Positions 43,436 through 52,709 of a DNA stretch of 64,000 bases are shown here, piece by piece (the stretch's first letter is position 1; each line of letters opens with the position of its first letter). The stretch is from Halopiger xanaduensis SH-6. Lineage in GTDB: Archaea > Halobacteriota > Halobacteria > Halobacteriales > Natrialbaceae. The notes beneath the pieces are model-generated. The model made no database searches and was not told the DNA's origin. It saw only the letters and a list, made by a program, of their open reading frames with translations. The DNA lies in NCBI RefSeq assembly GCF_000217715.1, contig NC_015658.1, positions 62,001 to 126,000 of the forward strand. Direction: 5' to 3'. The position numbers and the translations under genes were made by a program.

Positions 43436-43524
43436 CGCTCGCTGAACGGCCCCGTTCGGGCCTGCGCGACTGGGTCGACCAGTGGGCCATCTCGGTCGAG
43501 GACCCGAACGCCAGTCCGCCCTGA
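43436..43524 (+). pseudogene. Remnant of the 3' end of a PL1 pectate lyase gene
   Basis: About 89 bp match the 3' end of the intact pectate lyase gene (45889-45977). From 43456, 22 codons followed by TGA match the last 22 codons of that gene with three residue changes; the DNA differs at only about three of 68 positions. A one-base deletion lies just before this stretch, and nothing upstream matches the rest of the lyase. It looks like a scar of a lost or displaced second PL1 gene, or of a recombination that brought in the ThuA-like gene. Confidence 0.75.
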
Positions 43525-43820
43525 CCGACTGACGAGGCCCGACTGTCGATCCGCGGTCGCCGATGCATGCGAGCTGAACGGTTGGTCACGTCGCAGTCGA
43601 CCACTGATCGACACCCGTCACGCGCCGTCTGAACGGGGTTCCGCGATCATCCCCCTCTCCCAGTCGGTCTCGGGCGGTCTCGTAGTTGGGACGGAGCCGA
43701 TCGGGGTTTCCATTGAAGTCACAGTCACCTGTGACAACCACCAGAACAAAATTAATTTTGTATATATTTCTAGAATAAATTTATTAAAAGTGAAATTATA
43801 CTGTCTAGTGGTGGTTCACA
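43525..43820 (+). promoter_or_regulatory. AT-rich promoter region of the second pectate lyase
   Basis: The last 80 bp before the gene are unusually AT-rich. They contain a perfect palindrome CAAAATTAATTTTG (43747-43760), TATATATTT (about 43761-43769), and an ATTATA element (about 43795-43800) at leaderless distance from the ATG. Upstream lies GTCACA-GTCACC-TGTGAC (43718-43735), an inverted repeat resembling half-sites of the IclR-1 palindrome. No gene is seen in the rest. Confidence 0.45.
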
Positions 43821-45977
43821 ATGGCTAACCACGACAGACGTACGTTTATCCGGGCCCTCGGGCTCGGCGCGACAGGCGCAGTGGCATCGACCTACGCGAC
43901 CGGCAGCGTTGCGGCAGCGACCACGATCACCATCGAGGGCGCCGGCTACGACATCTGGAACGCCAGAGACGAGTTCCACTATTACTACACGGAAGTCGAC
44001 GGCGACTTCGACGTCACCGTCCGCATCGATAGCCTGGAAAACACCGACGACTGGGCGCGCGCGGGGCTGATGGTCCGCCAGACGCTGAACGACGACGCCG
44101 AACACGCGATGATCCGCAAGACGCCCGGCAACGAGACGTCCTTCCAGTGGCGGTCGGACGACGGCAACGACGCCGAAAGCACGACCTCGGGTGGAACCGG
44201 GGAGGCCGAGACGTCCGGCGGCACGATGCAGGCCACCTGGCAGCGCCTCGTCCGCAGCGGCGACACCATCGAGGCGTACGGCTCGACTGACGGGTCGAAC
44301 TGGACGCTGATAGCGGACATCTCGCCCGGCGAGATCGACTTCGCCGGCAGCGCGTACGTGGGCCTCGCCGTCTGCAGCCACAACGAGGGGACGCTGACGA
44401 CGGCGGAGTTCTCGAACCTCTCGGGGCTCTCACCGAGCGACAATCAGGACATCGGCACTGTCGAGGTCGGCGGGAGCGTCTCGACCGGCAGCGGCGACGG
44501 CGGTGGCGGCAGCGGCGACACGGACCCGGTGGTGTCGACGGGGTCGGCGTCGAGCGTCGATTCGTCGTCGGCGACGCTCTCGGGGGGCCTGGACGACCTC
44601 GGCGGGGCGTCGTCGGCCGACGTGGGCTTCGAGTATCGGGAGACCGGCGGGAACTGGAGTGCGACGGCGACGCAGTCGCGGTCGTCGACGGGAAGCTTCA
44701 GCGAGGACGTCTCCGGGCTCGCCAGCGGGACGGACTACGAGTTCCGGGCGACGGTCGCGGCGAGCGACGGCGACAGTGACACCGGGTCGACGAACTCGTT
44801 CACGACCTCGGACGACAGCGGCAACGGCGGCACGTCTGGGGATGGAGCGTACTTCGACTTGTCGGACGGGTTCGCGTCGCCCTCGTGGTTCGACGACAGC
44901 GTGTCCGTCCATCGCGTGCAGAACGCCACTCGGAGCGAACTGGCGAACGCGGTTCAGGGAAGCGGCCCGCGATTGGTCGTCTTCGAGACTTCGGGGACGA
45001 TCGACCTCGACGGCGACGAACTGGAGGTCACCGCTGACCAGTGCTGGATCGCCGGGCAGACCGCCCCTTCGCCGGGTATCACGCTCACACAGGGCCTGTT
45101 CCAGGTCAACGCGGACGACGTCGTCGTCCAACACCTCCGCTCGCGGGTCGGGCCCGGTGACAGCGGCAACATTCAGGGCAACGACTCGTTCAACAGCGCC
45201 GACGGCACGCAAAACGTCATCTTCGACCACTGTACGGCCTCGTGGGGCGTCGACGAGTGCATGTCCGTCGGCTACGACTCGACCGACACGACGCTCTCGA
45301 ACTGCCTCGTCTACGAGGGCCTGTACGATCCATACGGGAACGGCGAGGACCACAACTACGCGACGCTGATCGGCGACGGCGCCGACAACGTCGCGCTACT
45401 GGGCAACGTCTGGGCGAAGACACGCGGCCGCGTCCCCAGACTGAAGAGCGGCACGCGTAGCGTCGTCGCCAACAACGTGATGTACTTCTTCAACGAGGCG
45501 ACGAACATGGACGGCGACACGGAGGCGTCCATCGTCGGCAACCTCTACATCCCCCAGGACCTCGAGGACACCGCTATCGAGGGCGGCAACGCCTACCTCG
45601 AGGACAACGTCACGGACCCGAGTTCGACGCCACTTACCGGTGGGACCTCGGAGCTGTCGAGTCGGCCCCTCTGGCCGAGCGGCCTGTCGGCGATGTCTTC
45701 GGGGGATGTCGAGAGCCACAACATGAACTACGCCGGCGCGCGACCGGCCGACCGAACGAGCAACGACTCGCGGATCGTCTCCGAGATTCAGGACCGCGCG
45801 GGCGACGCGTACACCGACTCGCCCTACGACTACTGGGTCGCCGACCACGAGGAGGTCGGCGGCTATCCGCAACTGCCGGAGAACACCCACTCGCTGAACG
45901 TCCCCAGTTCGGGCCTGCGCGACTGGATCGACCAGTGGGCCCTCGCGGTCGAGGACCCGAACGCCAGTCCGCCGTAG
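43821..45977 (+). CDS. Tat-exported pectate-lyase-like enzyme (PL1 type, copy 2)
   Basis: Secreted enzyme of 718 aa with the same architecture as copy 1: Tat signal (DRRTFIRALGLGATG, Ala-rich cleavage area near residue 33), an N-terminal concanavalin/DUF1349-like beta-sandwich (about 35-212), Gly/Ser linker, fibronectin-III-like domain (about 230-325), second linker, and a beta-helix (about 345-717). Key lyase stretches are PRLVVFETSGTIDL, AGQTAPSPGITL, DHCTASWGVDECMSVGYD and RVPRLKSGTR. It has an acidic C-terminus like that left in the remnant at 43436-43524. Expected to cut pectate or pectin-like polymers outside the cell. The ATG at 43821 has an AT-rich TATA at the right distance. Confidence 0.86.
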   Translation: MANHDRRTFIRALGLGATGAVASTYATGSVAAATTITIEGAGYDIWNARDEFHYYYTEVDGDFDVTVRIDSLENTDDWARAGLMVRQTLNDDAEHAMIRKTPGNETSFQWRSDDGNDAESTTSGGTGEAETSGGTMQATWQRLVRSGDTIEAYGSTDGSNWTLIADISPGEIDFAGSAYVGLAVCSHNEGTLTTAEFSNLSGLSPSDNQDIGTVEVGGSVSTGSGDGGGGSGDTDPVVSTGSASSVDSSSATLSGGLDDLGGASSADVGFEYRETGGNWSATATQSRSSTGSFSEDVSGLASGTDYEFRATVAASDGDSDTGSTNSFTTSDDSGNGGTSGDGAYFDLSDGFASPSWFDDSVSVHRVQNATRSELANAVQGSGPRLVVFETSGTIDLDGDELEVTADQCWIAGQTAPSPGITLTQGLFQVNADDVVVQHLRSRVGPGDSGNIQGNDSFNSADGTQNVIFDHCTASWGVDECMSVGYDSTDTTLSNCLVYEGLYDPYGNGEDHNYATLIGDGADNVALLGNVWAKTRGRVPRLKSGTRSVVANNVMYFFNEATNMDGDTEASIVGNLYIPQDLEDTAIEGGNAYLEDNVTDPSSTPLTGGTSELSSRPLWPSGLSAMSSGDVESHNMNYAGARPADRTSNDSRIVSEIQDRAGDAYTDSPYDYWVADHEEVGGYPQLPENTHSLNVPSSGLRDWIDQWALAVEDPNASPP

Positions 45978-46056
45978 CGAATCGACGCGGAACGAACGAC
46001 CGCGGCTGCGGCGTAGCGACTGCTGATTGGCCGCGGCGAGGGTGAGCGACCGCCGC

Positions 46057-47229
46057 TCACCGCTCGCCGACGCTGCCGTCCGCTCGGTGACCGGGCGAGC
46101 GATCGAAGCCGAGATCCGTCCCCGCCCGTTCCCGAACGCGGTCCTCGTCGATGTCGACGCCGAGTCCCGGTCCGTCGGGAAGCTCGAGAGAGCCGTCGGT
46201 CGGTTCGAAAATCTCGCCGTTGTCGACGTAGGCCAGCGCGTCGGCGTCGTCGACGATCACCTGCTCCTGGATCAACGCGTTCGGCGCGGCCGCGTCGACG
46301 TGCAGCGACGCCGCCAGCGCCAGGGGGCCGATCGGACAGTGCGGAGCGATCGAGACGTCGTACGTTTCGGCCGCGTCCGCGATCTTTTTCGTCTCGGTGA
46401 TCCCGCCCGCGCTCGAGATGTCGGGCTGGACGATATCGACCGCGTCCGCCTCGAGGAGCGGGCGGAAGTCCCACCGCGTATAGAGCCGTTCGCCCGCCGC
46501 GATCGGCGCCGTCGTCGCCTCGGCGACCCGCGCGAATTCTCGATCCTGTTCGGGCGTCACCGGCTCCTCGATGAACATCGGCTCGAACTCCTCGAGCGCC
46601 GTCGCCAGCCGCCGGGCCATCGCCTTCGAGGCGCGGCCGTGGAAATCGAGCGCGACGTCGACGTCGGGGCCGACCGCCTCGCGAACCGCGCCGACGATCT
46701 CGCGCGCCCGCTCGACGGTCGCGGGGGTATCGACCGGCTCGAGGCCGCCCGTCGGCACGAGTTTGACGGCGTCGTATCCGGCTTCGACGTGTTCTCGGGC
46801 CTCCGTAGCCGCGGCGGCCGCCGGATCCGAGACGTCGTCGCCGTGAGCCCTGACGTGGTGATAGAGGCGGATCCGATCCCTGGCCGCGCCGCCGAGGAGG
46901 TCGTAGACCGGCATGTCGGCCTCTTTCCCCTTCAGGTCCCACAGCGCCTCGTCGATGCCGGCGATGGCGCTCATGTGGACCGGGCCGCCCCGGTAGAAGC
47001 TGCTCCGGTACATCGCCTGCCAGCAATACTCGATGCGGCTCGGGTCCTCGCCGAGGACGTACTGGTGCATCAGCTGGTCGACCGCGCTCCGCGTCGCCGG
47101 CTCGCTGTCGCCCGCGAAGTGCCACTTGGTGTAGACCTCGCCCCACCCGACCCGGCCGTCGCTCGTCTCGAGTTTGAGGAACTGCCACCGCGGCGGCACT
47201 GCGAAGAGCTCGTAATCAGTTACGCGCAT
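46057..47229 (-). CDS. Galactonate-dehydratase-like enolase-superfamily enzyme
   Basis: Enolase-superfamily enzyme of 390 aa that follows E. coli D-galactonate dehydratase (DgoD) closely: PPRWQFLK at the N-terminus, FYRGGPVHMSAIAGIDEALWD, LDFHGR with Asp195 and the base His197, FIEEP, AGERLYTRWDF, and APHCPIGPLALAASLH with His297. DgoD-type enzymes dehydrate galactonate to 2-keto-3-deoxygalactonate; galactose is present in pectin side chains, so that fits. Alternatively it could act on another aldonate (for example arabinonate or rhamnonate). The frame extends to 47349, but the ATG at 47229 matches the family start. It is divergent from the LLM gene and shares its promoter region. Confidence 0.84.
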   Translation of the reverse strand: MRVTDYELFAVPPRWQFLKLETSDGRVGWGEVYTKWHFAGDSEPATRSAVDQLMHQYVLGEDPSRIEYCWQAMYRSSFYRGGPVHMSAIAGIDEALWDLKGKEADMPVYDLLGGAARDRIRLYHHVRAHGDDVSDPAAAAATEAREHVEAGYDAVKLVPTGGLEPVDTPATVERAREIVGAVREAVGPDVDVALDFHGRASKAMARRLATALEEFEPMFIEEPVTPEQDREFARVAEATTAPIAAGERLYTRWDFRPLLEADAVDIVQPDISSAGGITETKKIADAAETYDVSIAPHCPIGPLALAASLHVDAAAPNALIQEQVIVDDADALAYVDNGEIFEPTDGSLELPDGPGLGVDIDEDRVRERAGTDLGFDRSPGHRADGSVGER

Positions 47230-47312
47230 CCGATCGGTGATGCGACCGGTCGGGCCTTGAACGTACCGCCGCGATCGTGACGGATATAAAATATAACCGA
47301 AAATGTAAGTAC

Positions 47313-47325
47313 GTGCTGATCGCAC
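47313..47325. promoter_or_regulatory. GTGC-N5-GCAC palindrome, LLM promoter (copy 1)
   Basis: GTGCTGATCGCAC lies 16 bp before the ATG of the LLM gene, between the presumed TATA region and the start. The identical sequence lies at 59324-59336 in front of the second LLM gene, 15 bp before its ATG. Confidence 0.6.
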
Positions 47326-47341
47326 TGTCGTATCGGAACAC

Positions 47342-48334
47342 ATGAGCATGAAGTTCGGAATTTTCCCCGTCGAAGGCGGACAGTCGTGGGACGGCGTCGT
47401 CGAGCACTGTCAGCTCGCCGAGGACGTCGGCTTCGAGTCTTGCTGGGTTAACGACCATCAAGCGACCGAGGGTGACAACTACTGGCCGTCGCCGCTGACG
47501 CGGCTGACCAGCATCGGCACCGGCACCGAGGAACTCGAGCTCGTCACGTCGGTATTGATCCTCCCGCTGTATCACCCGCTGCACGTGGCACAGCGAGCGG
47601 CGATGCTCGATAACATCTCGAACGGGCGGCTCACGCTGGGCGTCGGCCTCGGCTACGTCGAGGAGGAGTTCGACGCGTTCGACGTGCCGATGGACGAGCG
47701 CGCCGGGCGAATGATCGAAGGGCTGCGCTTCCTCGACGAGTTCCTCTCGTCGGACGAGCCTATCACCTTCGACTGCCCGTTCTTCTCGGTCGAAGACTGG
47801 CAGCCGTTGCCGCCGACGGTCCAGCAACCCCGTCCTGACCTGTGGGTCGGCGGCTGGGGCGACAAACAGATCGCGCGCTCGGTGAAGTTCAGCGACGCCT
47901 GGGTACCCGGCGTCGTCGCCGACCTCGGCATCGTCGAAGATCGCAAGGAACAGCAGCGCGAGCACATTGAAGACAGCGACCAGGATTGGAACGAGATCGA
48001 ACATCCGTTGATGCGTGAGGCGGTCATCGCTGAAACCGAAGAGGAGGTCATGGAACGCAAGGAGTACGTCCATCGCACCTACATCGACGAGTACGGCGGC
48101 GAGTTCTCGCACCCGCTGATGACCGCCGATTCCGTCGAGGACTTCGAGGAACTGGCCGACGACCGATTCATCTACGGGACGCCCGAGCAGATCGTCGAGC
48201 AGATCGAGTCGATTGGAGAACGATTCCCGTTGGACCACCTTGCGCTTCGATTCCACCACTCCGGGATGCCCAAGGACCTCGTCGAGGACCAGATCCGGCT
48301 GTTCGGCGAGGAAGTCATCCCCGAGTTCGAGTAG
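47342..48334 (+). CDS. Luciferase-like monooxygenase family (LLM) flavin/F420-dependent oxidoreductase, copy 1
   Basis: LLM-class protein of 330 aa with the usual barrel features: FGIFPVEGGQSWDG at the first strand, VNDHQATEGDNYW, LPLYHPLHVAQRAAMLDNISNGRLTLGVG, and a C-terminal GTPEQIVEQIE segment. Family members use FMN or F420 with many substrates. It is nearly identical to the protein at 59352 (five differences in 328 aligned residues), while the DNA differs at many silent positions. Divergent from the galactonate-dehydratase-like gene. No pathway role can be read from the sequence; a sugar or aldehyde oxidoreductase is possible. Confidence 0.88.
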   Translation: MSMKFGIFPVEGGQSWDGVVEHCQLAEDVGFESCWVNDHQATEGDNYWPSPLTRLTSIGTGTEELELVTSVLILPLYHPLHVAQRAAMLDNISNGRLTLGVGLGYVEEEFDAFDVPMDERAGRMIEGLRFLDEFLSSDEPITFDCPFFSVEDWQPLPPTVQQPRPDLWVGGWGDKQIARSVKFSDAWVPGVVADLGIVEDRKEQQREHIEDSDQDWNEIEHPLMREAVIAETEEEVMERKEYVHRTYIDEYGGEFSHPLMTADSVEDFEELADDRFIYGTPEQIVEQIESIGERFPLDHLALRFHHSGMPKDLVEDQIRLFGEEVIPEFE

Positions 48335-48361
48335 CGACGGTACCGTCCCAATTTCTGCTGC

Positions 48362-49390
48362 TCACAGCGCGTCGCCGACGAACGGCCACACGGCGTCCGG
48401 ATAGAACCGGTGGGCGCCCGAGGCGACGGTCAGGTTGCACGCCTTGGCCGCGTCGGCCGCCGCGTAGATTTCCGTCAGTTCGTCGAACGCGCGTCTCGTT
48501 CCTTCGACCGGAAAAATCGGATCCTCGTCGCCGGTGACGACCGCGAGCGGTCGCGGGGCGATCGCTCCCGCAATATCCCACATCTCGCCGACGCGGCGAA
48601 TCCCGGGGACGTAGTTACACTCGCAGTGGTCGATGGCGACGATCGACTCGTCGAACGTACAGAAGTACGAGTTCACCGCGACCGGCGCCAACCGATCGTC
48701 GAGTGCCGCGGCGAACATGGCGGCTGCGGCGCCGCCCGAGTGACCGACGATGCCGATCCGCTCGGCGTCCAGCGCCGACTGGCGCTCGACGAACTCGAGC
48801 AACTGCAGGATGTCCCAGGCTCGTTCGCCGGCGAGCGTCCGCCCGAACAGTTGCGCGACCTTCTGCAATCGCGTACACGATCGGTAGCCGTCGGCGTCTG
48901 GCTCCGGCCCGGCGAGGTCGCCGAACGCGCGCATATCCGGTGCGAGAGCCGCGTACCCCCGTTTTACGGCTTGTCGGGCGAAGTCCCGCCGCTCCTCGAC
49001 GATCTCGGGTCGATCGTCGGGGACCTCGCCGACGGCGAGCGCGCGGCCGTCCTCGCAGTGGCCGTGAATCGCGAGGACGACCGGGTACGGCGGCTCGCCC
49101 CCGTCGGGAAGTAGCAGGTCGAACGGCACGCGAAAGTCGGGTTCCGTCCGGACGTGCCAGGTCTGGCGCTCGTACCCGTCTTTCGTCTCGGTTGCGAGCC
49201 GTTCCGGATCGGGCTCGGACGATCCGGTCGCTCGAATCGCGGGAAAGCCGAGCACCGACGCCAGTTCTTCCCGGATGGCGTCCTGCCAGGCCGCAAACGC
49301 GGCACCCGTTTGGCCCTCGTAGCCGTACTCGTGTGTCGGCCCCCCGTCGAGTCGCTCGAGGTACTGCTGTATCTCGTGAGACGCTGTCAT
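48362..49390 (-). CDS. Alpha/beta hydrolase, acetyl-xylan-esterase / Abhydrolase_7-like
   Basis: Serine hydrolase of 342 aa with nucleophile Ser218 in GHSGG, acid Asp290 in VTGDEDPIF and His327 in GAHRFYP. The large central domain with LPDGGEPPYPVVLAIHGH and CEDGRA resembles Abhydrolase_7/acetyl-esterase-type proteins found beside plant-polysaccharide genes. No signal peptide, so cytosolic. A role in removing acetyl or other esters from imported oligosaccharides is plausible (inference). It converges closely (27 bp) with the LLM gene and is divergent from the DHDPS-family gene. The frame extends to 49534, but the ATG at 49390 gives the normal start. Confidence 0.8.
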   Translation of the reverse strand: MTASHEIQQYLERLDGGPTHEYGYEGQTGAAFAAWQDAIREELASVLGFPAIRATGSSEPDPERLATETKDGYERQTWHVRTEPDFRVPFDLLLPDGGEPPYPVVLAIHGHCEDGRALAVGEVPDDRPEIVEERRDFARQAVKRGYAALAPDMRAFGDLAGPEPDADGYRSCTRLQKVAQLFGRTLAGERAWDILQLLEFVERQSALDAERIGIVGHSGGAAAAMFAAALDDRLAPVAVNSYFCTFDESIVAIDHCECNYVPGIRRVGEMWDIAGAIAPRPLAVVTGDEDPIFPVEGTRRAFDELTEIYAAADAAKACNLTVASGAHRFYPDAVWPFVGDAL

Positions 49391-49539
49391 TCCGTGCCGC
49401 CACAACGATGCGGACTCACTTACCCGTTGTCCTGACGGCTGTCTCCGGCTGGTATCGAACCGAATCGATCGACTCAAGGACGGCCTAGACGATCCACGTA
49501 AGCGATGGGTTTTTACCAGTTGCGACATATTCACAGTCT

Positions 49540-50484
49540 ATGCCGTTGTCAGCCGACCAGGTACGGGACCGACTCCGCGGTGTAGCCGTTGGCTTGCTCA
49601 CACCGTTCGACGACGACCTCGAGATCGAACACGAGAAGCTGGCCGAGAACGCCCGGACACTCTACGACGAGGGCGTTCAAACCTTCCTCGCGACTGCGAA
49701 CATCAGCGAGTATCACTCCCTCTCGACGAACGAACGCGTCGCCGTCGCGGAGACGAGCGTCGACGCGCTCCCCGACGACGCCTGCGTCCTCGCCGGCGTC
49801 GGCGGGAGCACGAGCCACGCGCAGGAACTGATTCGCGCCTACGACGACGTCGGCGTCGACGCGATGATGATCATGCCGCCGGATCACACGTACATCCACG
49901 AGCAGGGGCTGCTCGAGTACTACCGCGAACTCGACTCGGCGACGGACACGCCGCTGGTGCCGTACGTGCGCGGCTTCGATCCGTCCGTCGACTACCTCGC
50001 CGGACTGACGCGCGTAGACGGCGTCGTCGGGATCAAGTACGCGCTCGAGGATCCCGTCAAACTCGGCGCGGGCGTCAACGCCGGCGCGGACGACGTGGTC
50101 TGGGTCGACGGACTGGCGGAGCCGTTCGCCGTCTCGTTCTGGGCCGAAGGTGCCGAAGGCTTCTCCGCCGGCGTGAGCAACTTCCGGCCCGAAATCGGCC
50201 TCGAGTTGTACGAGGCGCTCTCGGACGGCGACTGGGAGCGCGCCCGAAAACTGCGAGATATCTGCCTTCCCTACCAGAACTTCCGCGGCGAAACGGGCCA
50301 GGACAACGAGATTCCGGGCGCAATCAGCGTCTCGGCGGTCAAGAAGGGCCTCGAACTCGCCGGGCTCAACGCCGGCGGCGGCGCCGTCCGCGAGCCGATC
50401 CGTCCGCTCTCGGCCGAGGAAGAGCGTCGCGCAGAGGACCTCTACCGACAACTCGAGGACGACGTCGAGTCGCTCATCGAGTGA
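49540..50484 (+). CDS. DHDPS/NAL-family lyase or dehydratase (copy 2)
   Basis: Class I aldolase-fold enzyme of 314 aa; Schiff-base Lys166 (GVVGIKYALED) and Tyr142 (PYVRG) are present. Compared with the paralogue at 41263, the GxTGE motif that positions the carboxylate of keto-acid substrates is altered to ANISEY (53-58), so substrate and perhaps mechanism differ. Candidate roles are a keto-deoxy-galactonate (KDGal) aldolase or a second keto-deoxy-aldarate dehydratase; the galactonate-dehydratase-like gene lies 2.3 kb upstream. TTTTTAC (49508-49514) lies 26-32 bp upstream of the ATG, so a leaderless start fits. Confidence 0.82.
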   Translation: MPLSADQVRDRLRGVAVGLLTPFDDDLEIEHEKLAENARTLYDEGVQTFLATANISEYHSLSTNERVAVAETSVDALPDDACVLAGVGGSTSHAQELIRAYDDVGVDAMMIMPPDHTYIHEQGLLEYYRELDSATDTPLVPYVRGFDPSVDYLAGLTRVDGVVGIKYALEDPVKLGAGVNAGADDVVWVDGLAEPFAVSFWAEGAEGFSAGVSNFRPEIGLELYEALSDGDWERARKLRDICLPYQNFRGETGQDNEIPGAISVSAVKKGLELAGLNAGGGAVREPIRPLSAEEERRAEDLYRQLEDDVESLIE

Positions 50485-50604
50485 TCCTGTAGAAGCAGCG
50501 GGCCAGACGCCGTCGGGATGGCGTCGGCGCCGCTAATCGACTGACCGCGGTAGTCGATACCTGCTAGTGAACAGCTATTTAGCGATTCGTTGAAACCTGT
50601 CTCT

Positions 50605-50841
50605 ATGGCCATCACGAAACACGACGGCATCCTGCTCGTGTACAACCTCGGCGTCACGATCACTACGGGCTACGTCGTCCAACAGTTGGACGTTACGTCC
50701 CGGGCCGAACTCGTACTCAGCGCCTTCGTCATCGCGCTCGTCTGGACGATCTACTTCAAGTTTGCCATGGTCGAACGGATCGCGGACCATCCCCGATTCG
50801 CGGGCGACGAGGACGACGCTGCGGCGGGATCGTCGGGCTGA
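50605..50841 (+). CDS. Small two-helix membrane protein
   Basis: Protein of 78 aa with two hydrophobic stretches (about residues 10-26 and 36-55) and an acidic C-terminus. TATTTAG (50576-50582) is 23-29 bp upstream of the ATG, supporting 50605 rather than the in-frame TTG at 50590. No family recognised. Confidence 0.6.
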   Translation: MAITKHDGILLVYNLGVTITTGYVVQQLDVTSRAELVLSAFVIALVWTIYFKFAMVERIADHPRFAGDEDDAAAGSSG

Positions 50842-50936
50842 TCGCCCCCGCCGTACCCGGTGGTCAATTCTCGAGACGGATCGAGTAGACGGCCGACCAG
50901 CCATATTTAGTGGCTTCGCCGTTGTACTCGGACGTA

Positions 50937-52649
50937 ATGACCGCACAGGACGATCCCTCGGGGCGGGCCCGACCCGGCAGCGAACAGCTGTACGACGCGC
51001 TGGTCGACGCCGGGATCGACCTCCTCGTGGGCCTACCCGGCACGCAGACGCTGCCGCTGGATCGGACCGTCGAACGCCGCGACGACATCCGGTACGTGAT
51101 GGCCCGCCACGAGACCGCGATTCCCCACGTCGCCTGGGGGTACTACGAGGCCGGCGGCGGCGTGGCGGCGACGTTGACCGTGCCAGGCCCGGGCGACACG
51201 AACGCGATGCACGGCCTGAAAAACGCGCTCGAGGATCGCGTCCCGATAGTACACATCGCCGCGGACGCCGACCCCGCCGATCGCGGGAAGGGGCCGATCC
51301 ACGAGATCGAACCCGACACGTTCGACAACGTCGTCAAGGAAAACGTCTCGGTCGAGCGCCCGCTCGAGTTCCACCGGGCCGTCCGCTCGGGGATCGAAAC
51401 CGCGCTGACGCCGCCGCGGGGTCCGGTTCGGCTCGGCGTCCCGAAGTCGTTGCTCGAGGGGGAGTTTCGATCGCCACGAGTGACCGTCGACCCGCCCGCA
51501 AGCCAGTTCGAGGGCGATGCCGAGTATCGAACCGCAGCACGGTTGCTCGCCGAGGCGGATCGGCCGGTCGTCTATCTCGGCGTCGGCGCCCGCCGCACGT
51601 GCGACCCGGTCGCGGTCCGCGACCTCGTCGAGCGGCTGAACGCGCCCGTGGTCGCCTCCTACAAGGGCAAGGGCGTCTTTCCGGAAGACGACCCGCGCTG
51701 GCTCGGCGTCACCGGCAGTCACCTTCCGGCGGGTGCGAGACGGACGCTCGAGGCGGCGGACGTCGTCCTCGCGCTCGGCGCTCGCTTCGACGGCGTGACG
51801 ACCGACGATTGGTCGATTCCGTTCGGCGAGACGCTCGTGCACGCCTCCGCCGACTCGGCGTGGATCGACAACACCTACGAGTCAGATGTCGCGATCGTCG
51901 ACGATGCCGGTACCGCGGTCGAGTGGATTCGTGACGGGCTCGAGTCCGAATCCGCCGCTGCAAACGCGGGCAACGGCTGGGACGGCCGTGAAATCGGCGA
52001 CCGAGTTCAGTCGGAGTACGAAGCACGGCTCCGCGACCGCGGGCTCCTCGCGGACGACGAGCCGATCGCGACGGCCGGCGTTCTCCGTACGCTACGGGAG
52101 GCACTTCCGCGAGAGTCCATCGTGACGACCGACATCGGCGGCTTCCGGCTGTGGGCCAAGCAGAACTTCGCGGCCTACGAGCCGGAGGGCTACATTTCCG
52201 CAGGCTCGTGGGCGGGAATGGGCGTCGGCGTGCCCGCGGCGATCGGCGCGGCGTTCGCCCAACCGGATCGGCCGGTCGTCGCGCTGACCGGCGACGGCGG
52301 CGCCATGATGTGTCTGCAGGAACTGCACACGGCGGCCGCCGACGACCTCGACGTGCTCGCGATCTGCTTCAACAACGCGGACTACGGCATCATCAGCAAA
52401 TCGCCAGAGATCGATCGGTACACCGAAGGCCACCGGTTCGACTGGTCCTCGCCCGACTTCCCCGCCATCGCGGAAGGGTTCGGTTGCCGCGGCGAGACCG
52501 TCCGAACGCTCGAGGGCCTCGAGGAGGCGGTCGACGAGGCGTTGTCGCGGAACGGACCGGAACTGATCGATGTCCGCGTCGATCAGGACGAGCCGACGGC
52601 CGGGGCCGCCGCCGAATACGATTCCGAGCTGCCGATTCGGGACGGATAG
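50937..52649 (+). CDS. ThDP-dependent enzyme, acetolactate-synthase / benzoylformate-decarboxylase-like
   Basis: Thiamine-diphosphate enzyme of 570 aa with three domains: PYR (about 15-180) with catalytic Glu59 in RHETAIPH, a central domain (about 200-330), and a PP domain (about 380-550) with GDGGAMMCLQEL and ICFNN, which bind ThDP and Mg. It lacks the marks of a true biosynthetic ALS regulatory partner nearby and sits in a catabolic island, so a decarboxylase or keto-acid lyase role seems likelier than branched-chain biosynthesis (inference). The TATA at 50902-50908 (ATATTTA) supports the ATG at 50937. Confidence 0.85.
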   Translation: MTAQDDPSGRARPGSEQLYDALVDAGIDLLVGLPGTQTLPLDRTVERRDDIRYVMARHETAIPHVAWGYYEAGGGVAATLTVPGPGDTNAMHGLKNALEDRVPIVHIAADADPADRGKGPIHEIEPDTFDNVVKENVSVERPLEFHRAVRSGIETALTPPRGPVRLGVPKSLLEGEFRSPRVTVDPPASQFEGDAEYRTAARLLAEADRPVVYLGVGARRTCDPVAVRDLVERLNAPVVASYKGKGVFPEDDPRWLGVTGSHLPAGARRTLEAADVVLALGARFDGVTTDDWSIPFGETLVHASADSAWIDNTYESDVAIVDDAGTAVEWIRDGLESESAAANAGNGWDGREIGDRVQSEYEARLRDRGLLADDEPIATAGVLRTLREALPRESIVTTDIGGFRLWAKQNFAAYEPEGYISAGSWAGMGVGVPAAIGAAFAQPDRPVVALTGDGGAMMCLQELHTAAADDLDVLAICFNNADYGIISKSPEIDRYTEGHRFDWSSPDFPAIAEGFGCRGETVRTLEGLEEAVDEALSRNGPELIDVRVDQDEPTAGAAAEYDSELPIRDG

Positions 52650-52709
52650 ACGCTCGATCGCCGCGTCGGCGACACAACGTTTATGTCCGTACTCCGGGAT
52701 AATCGGACG

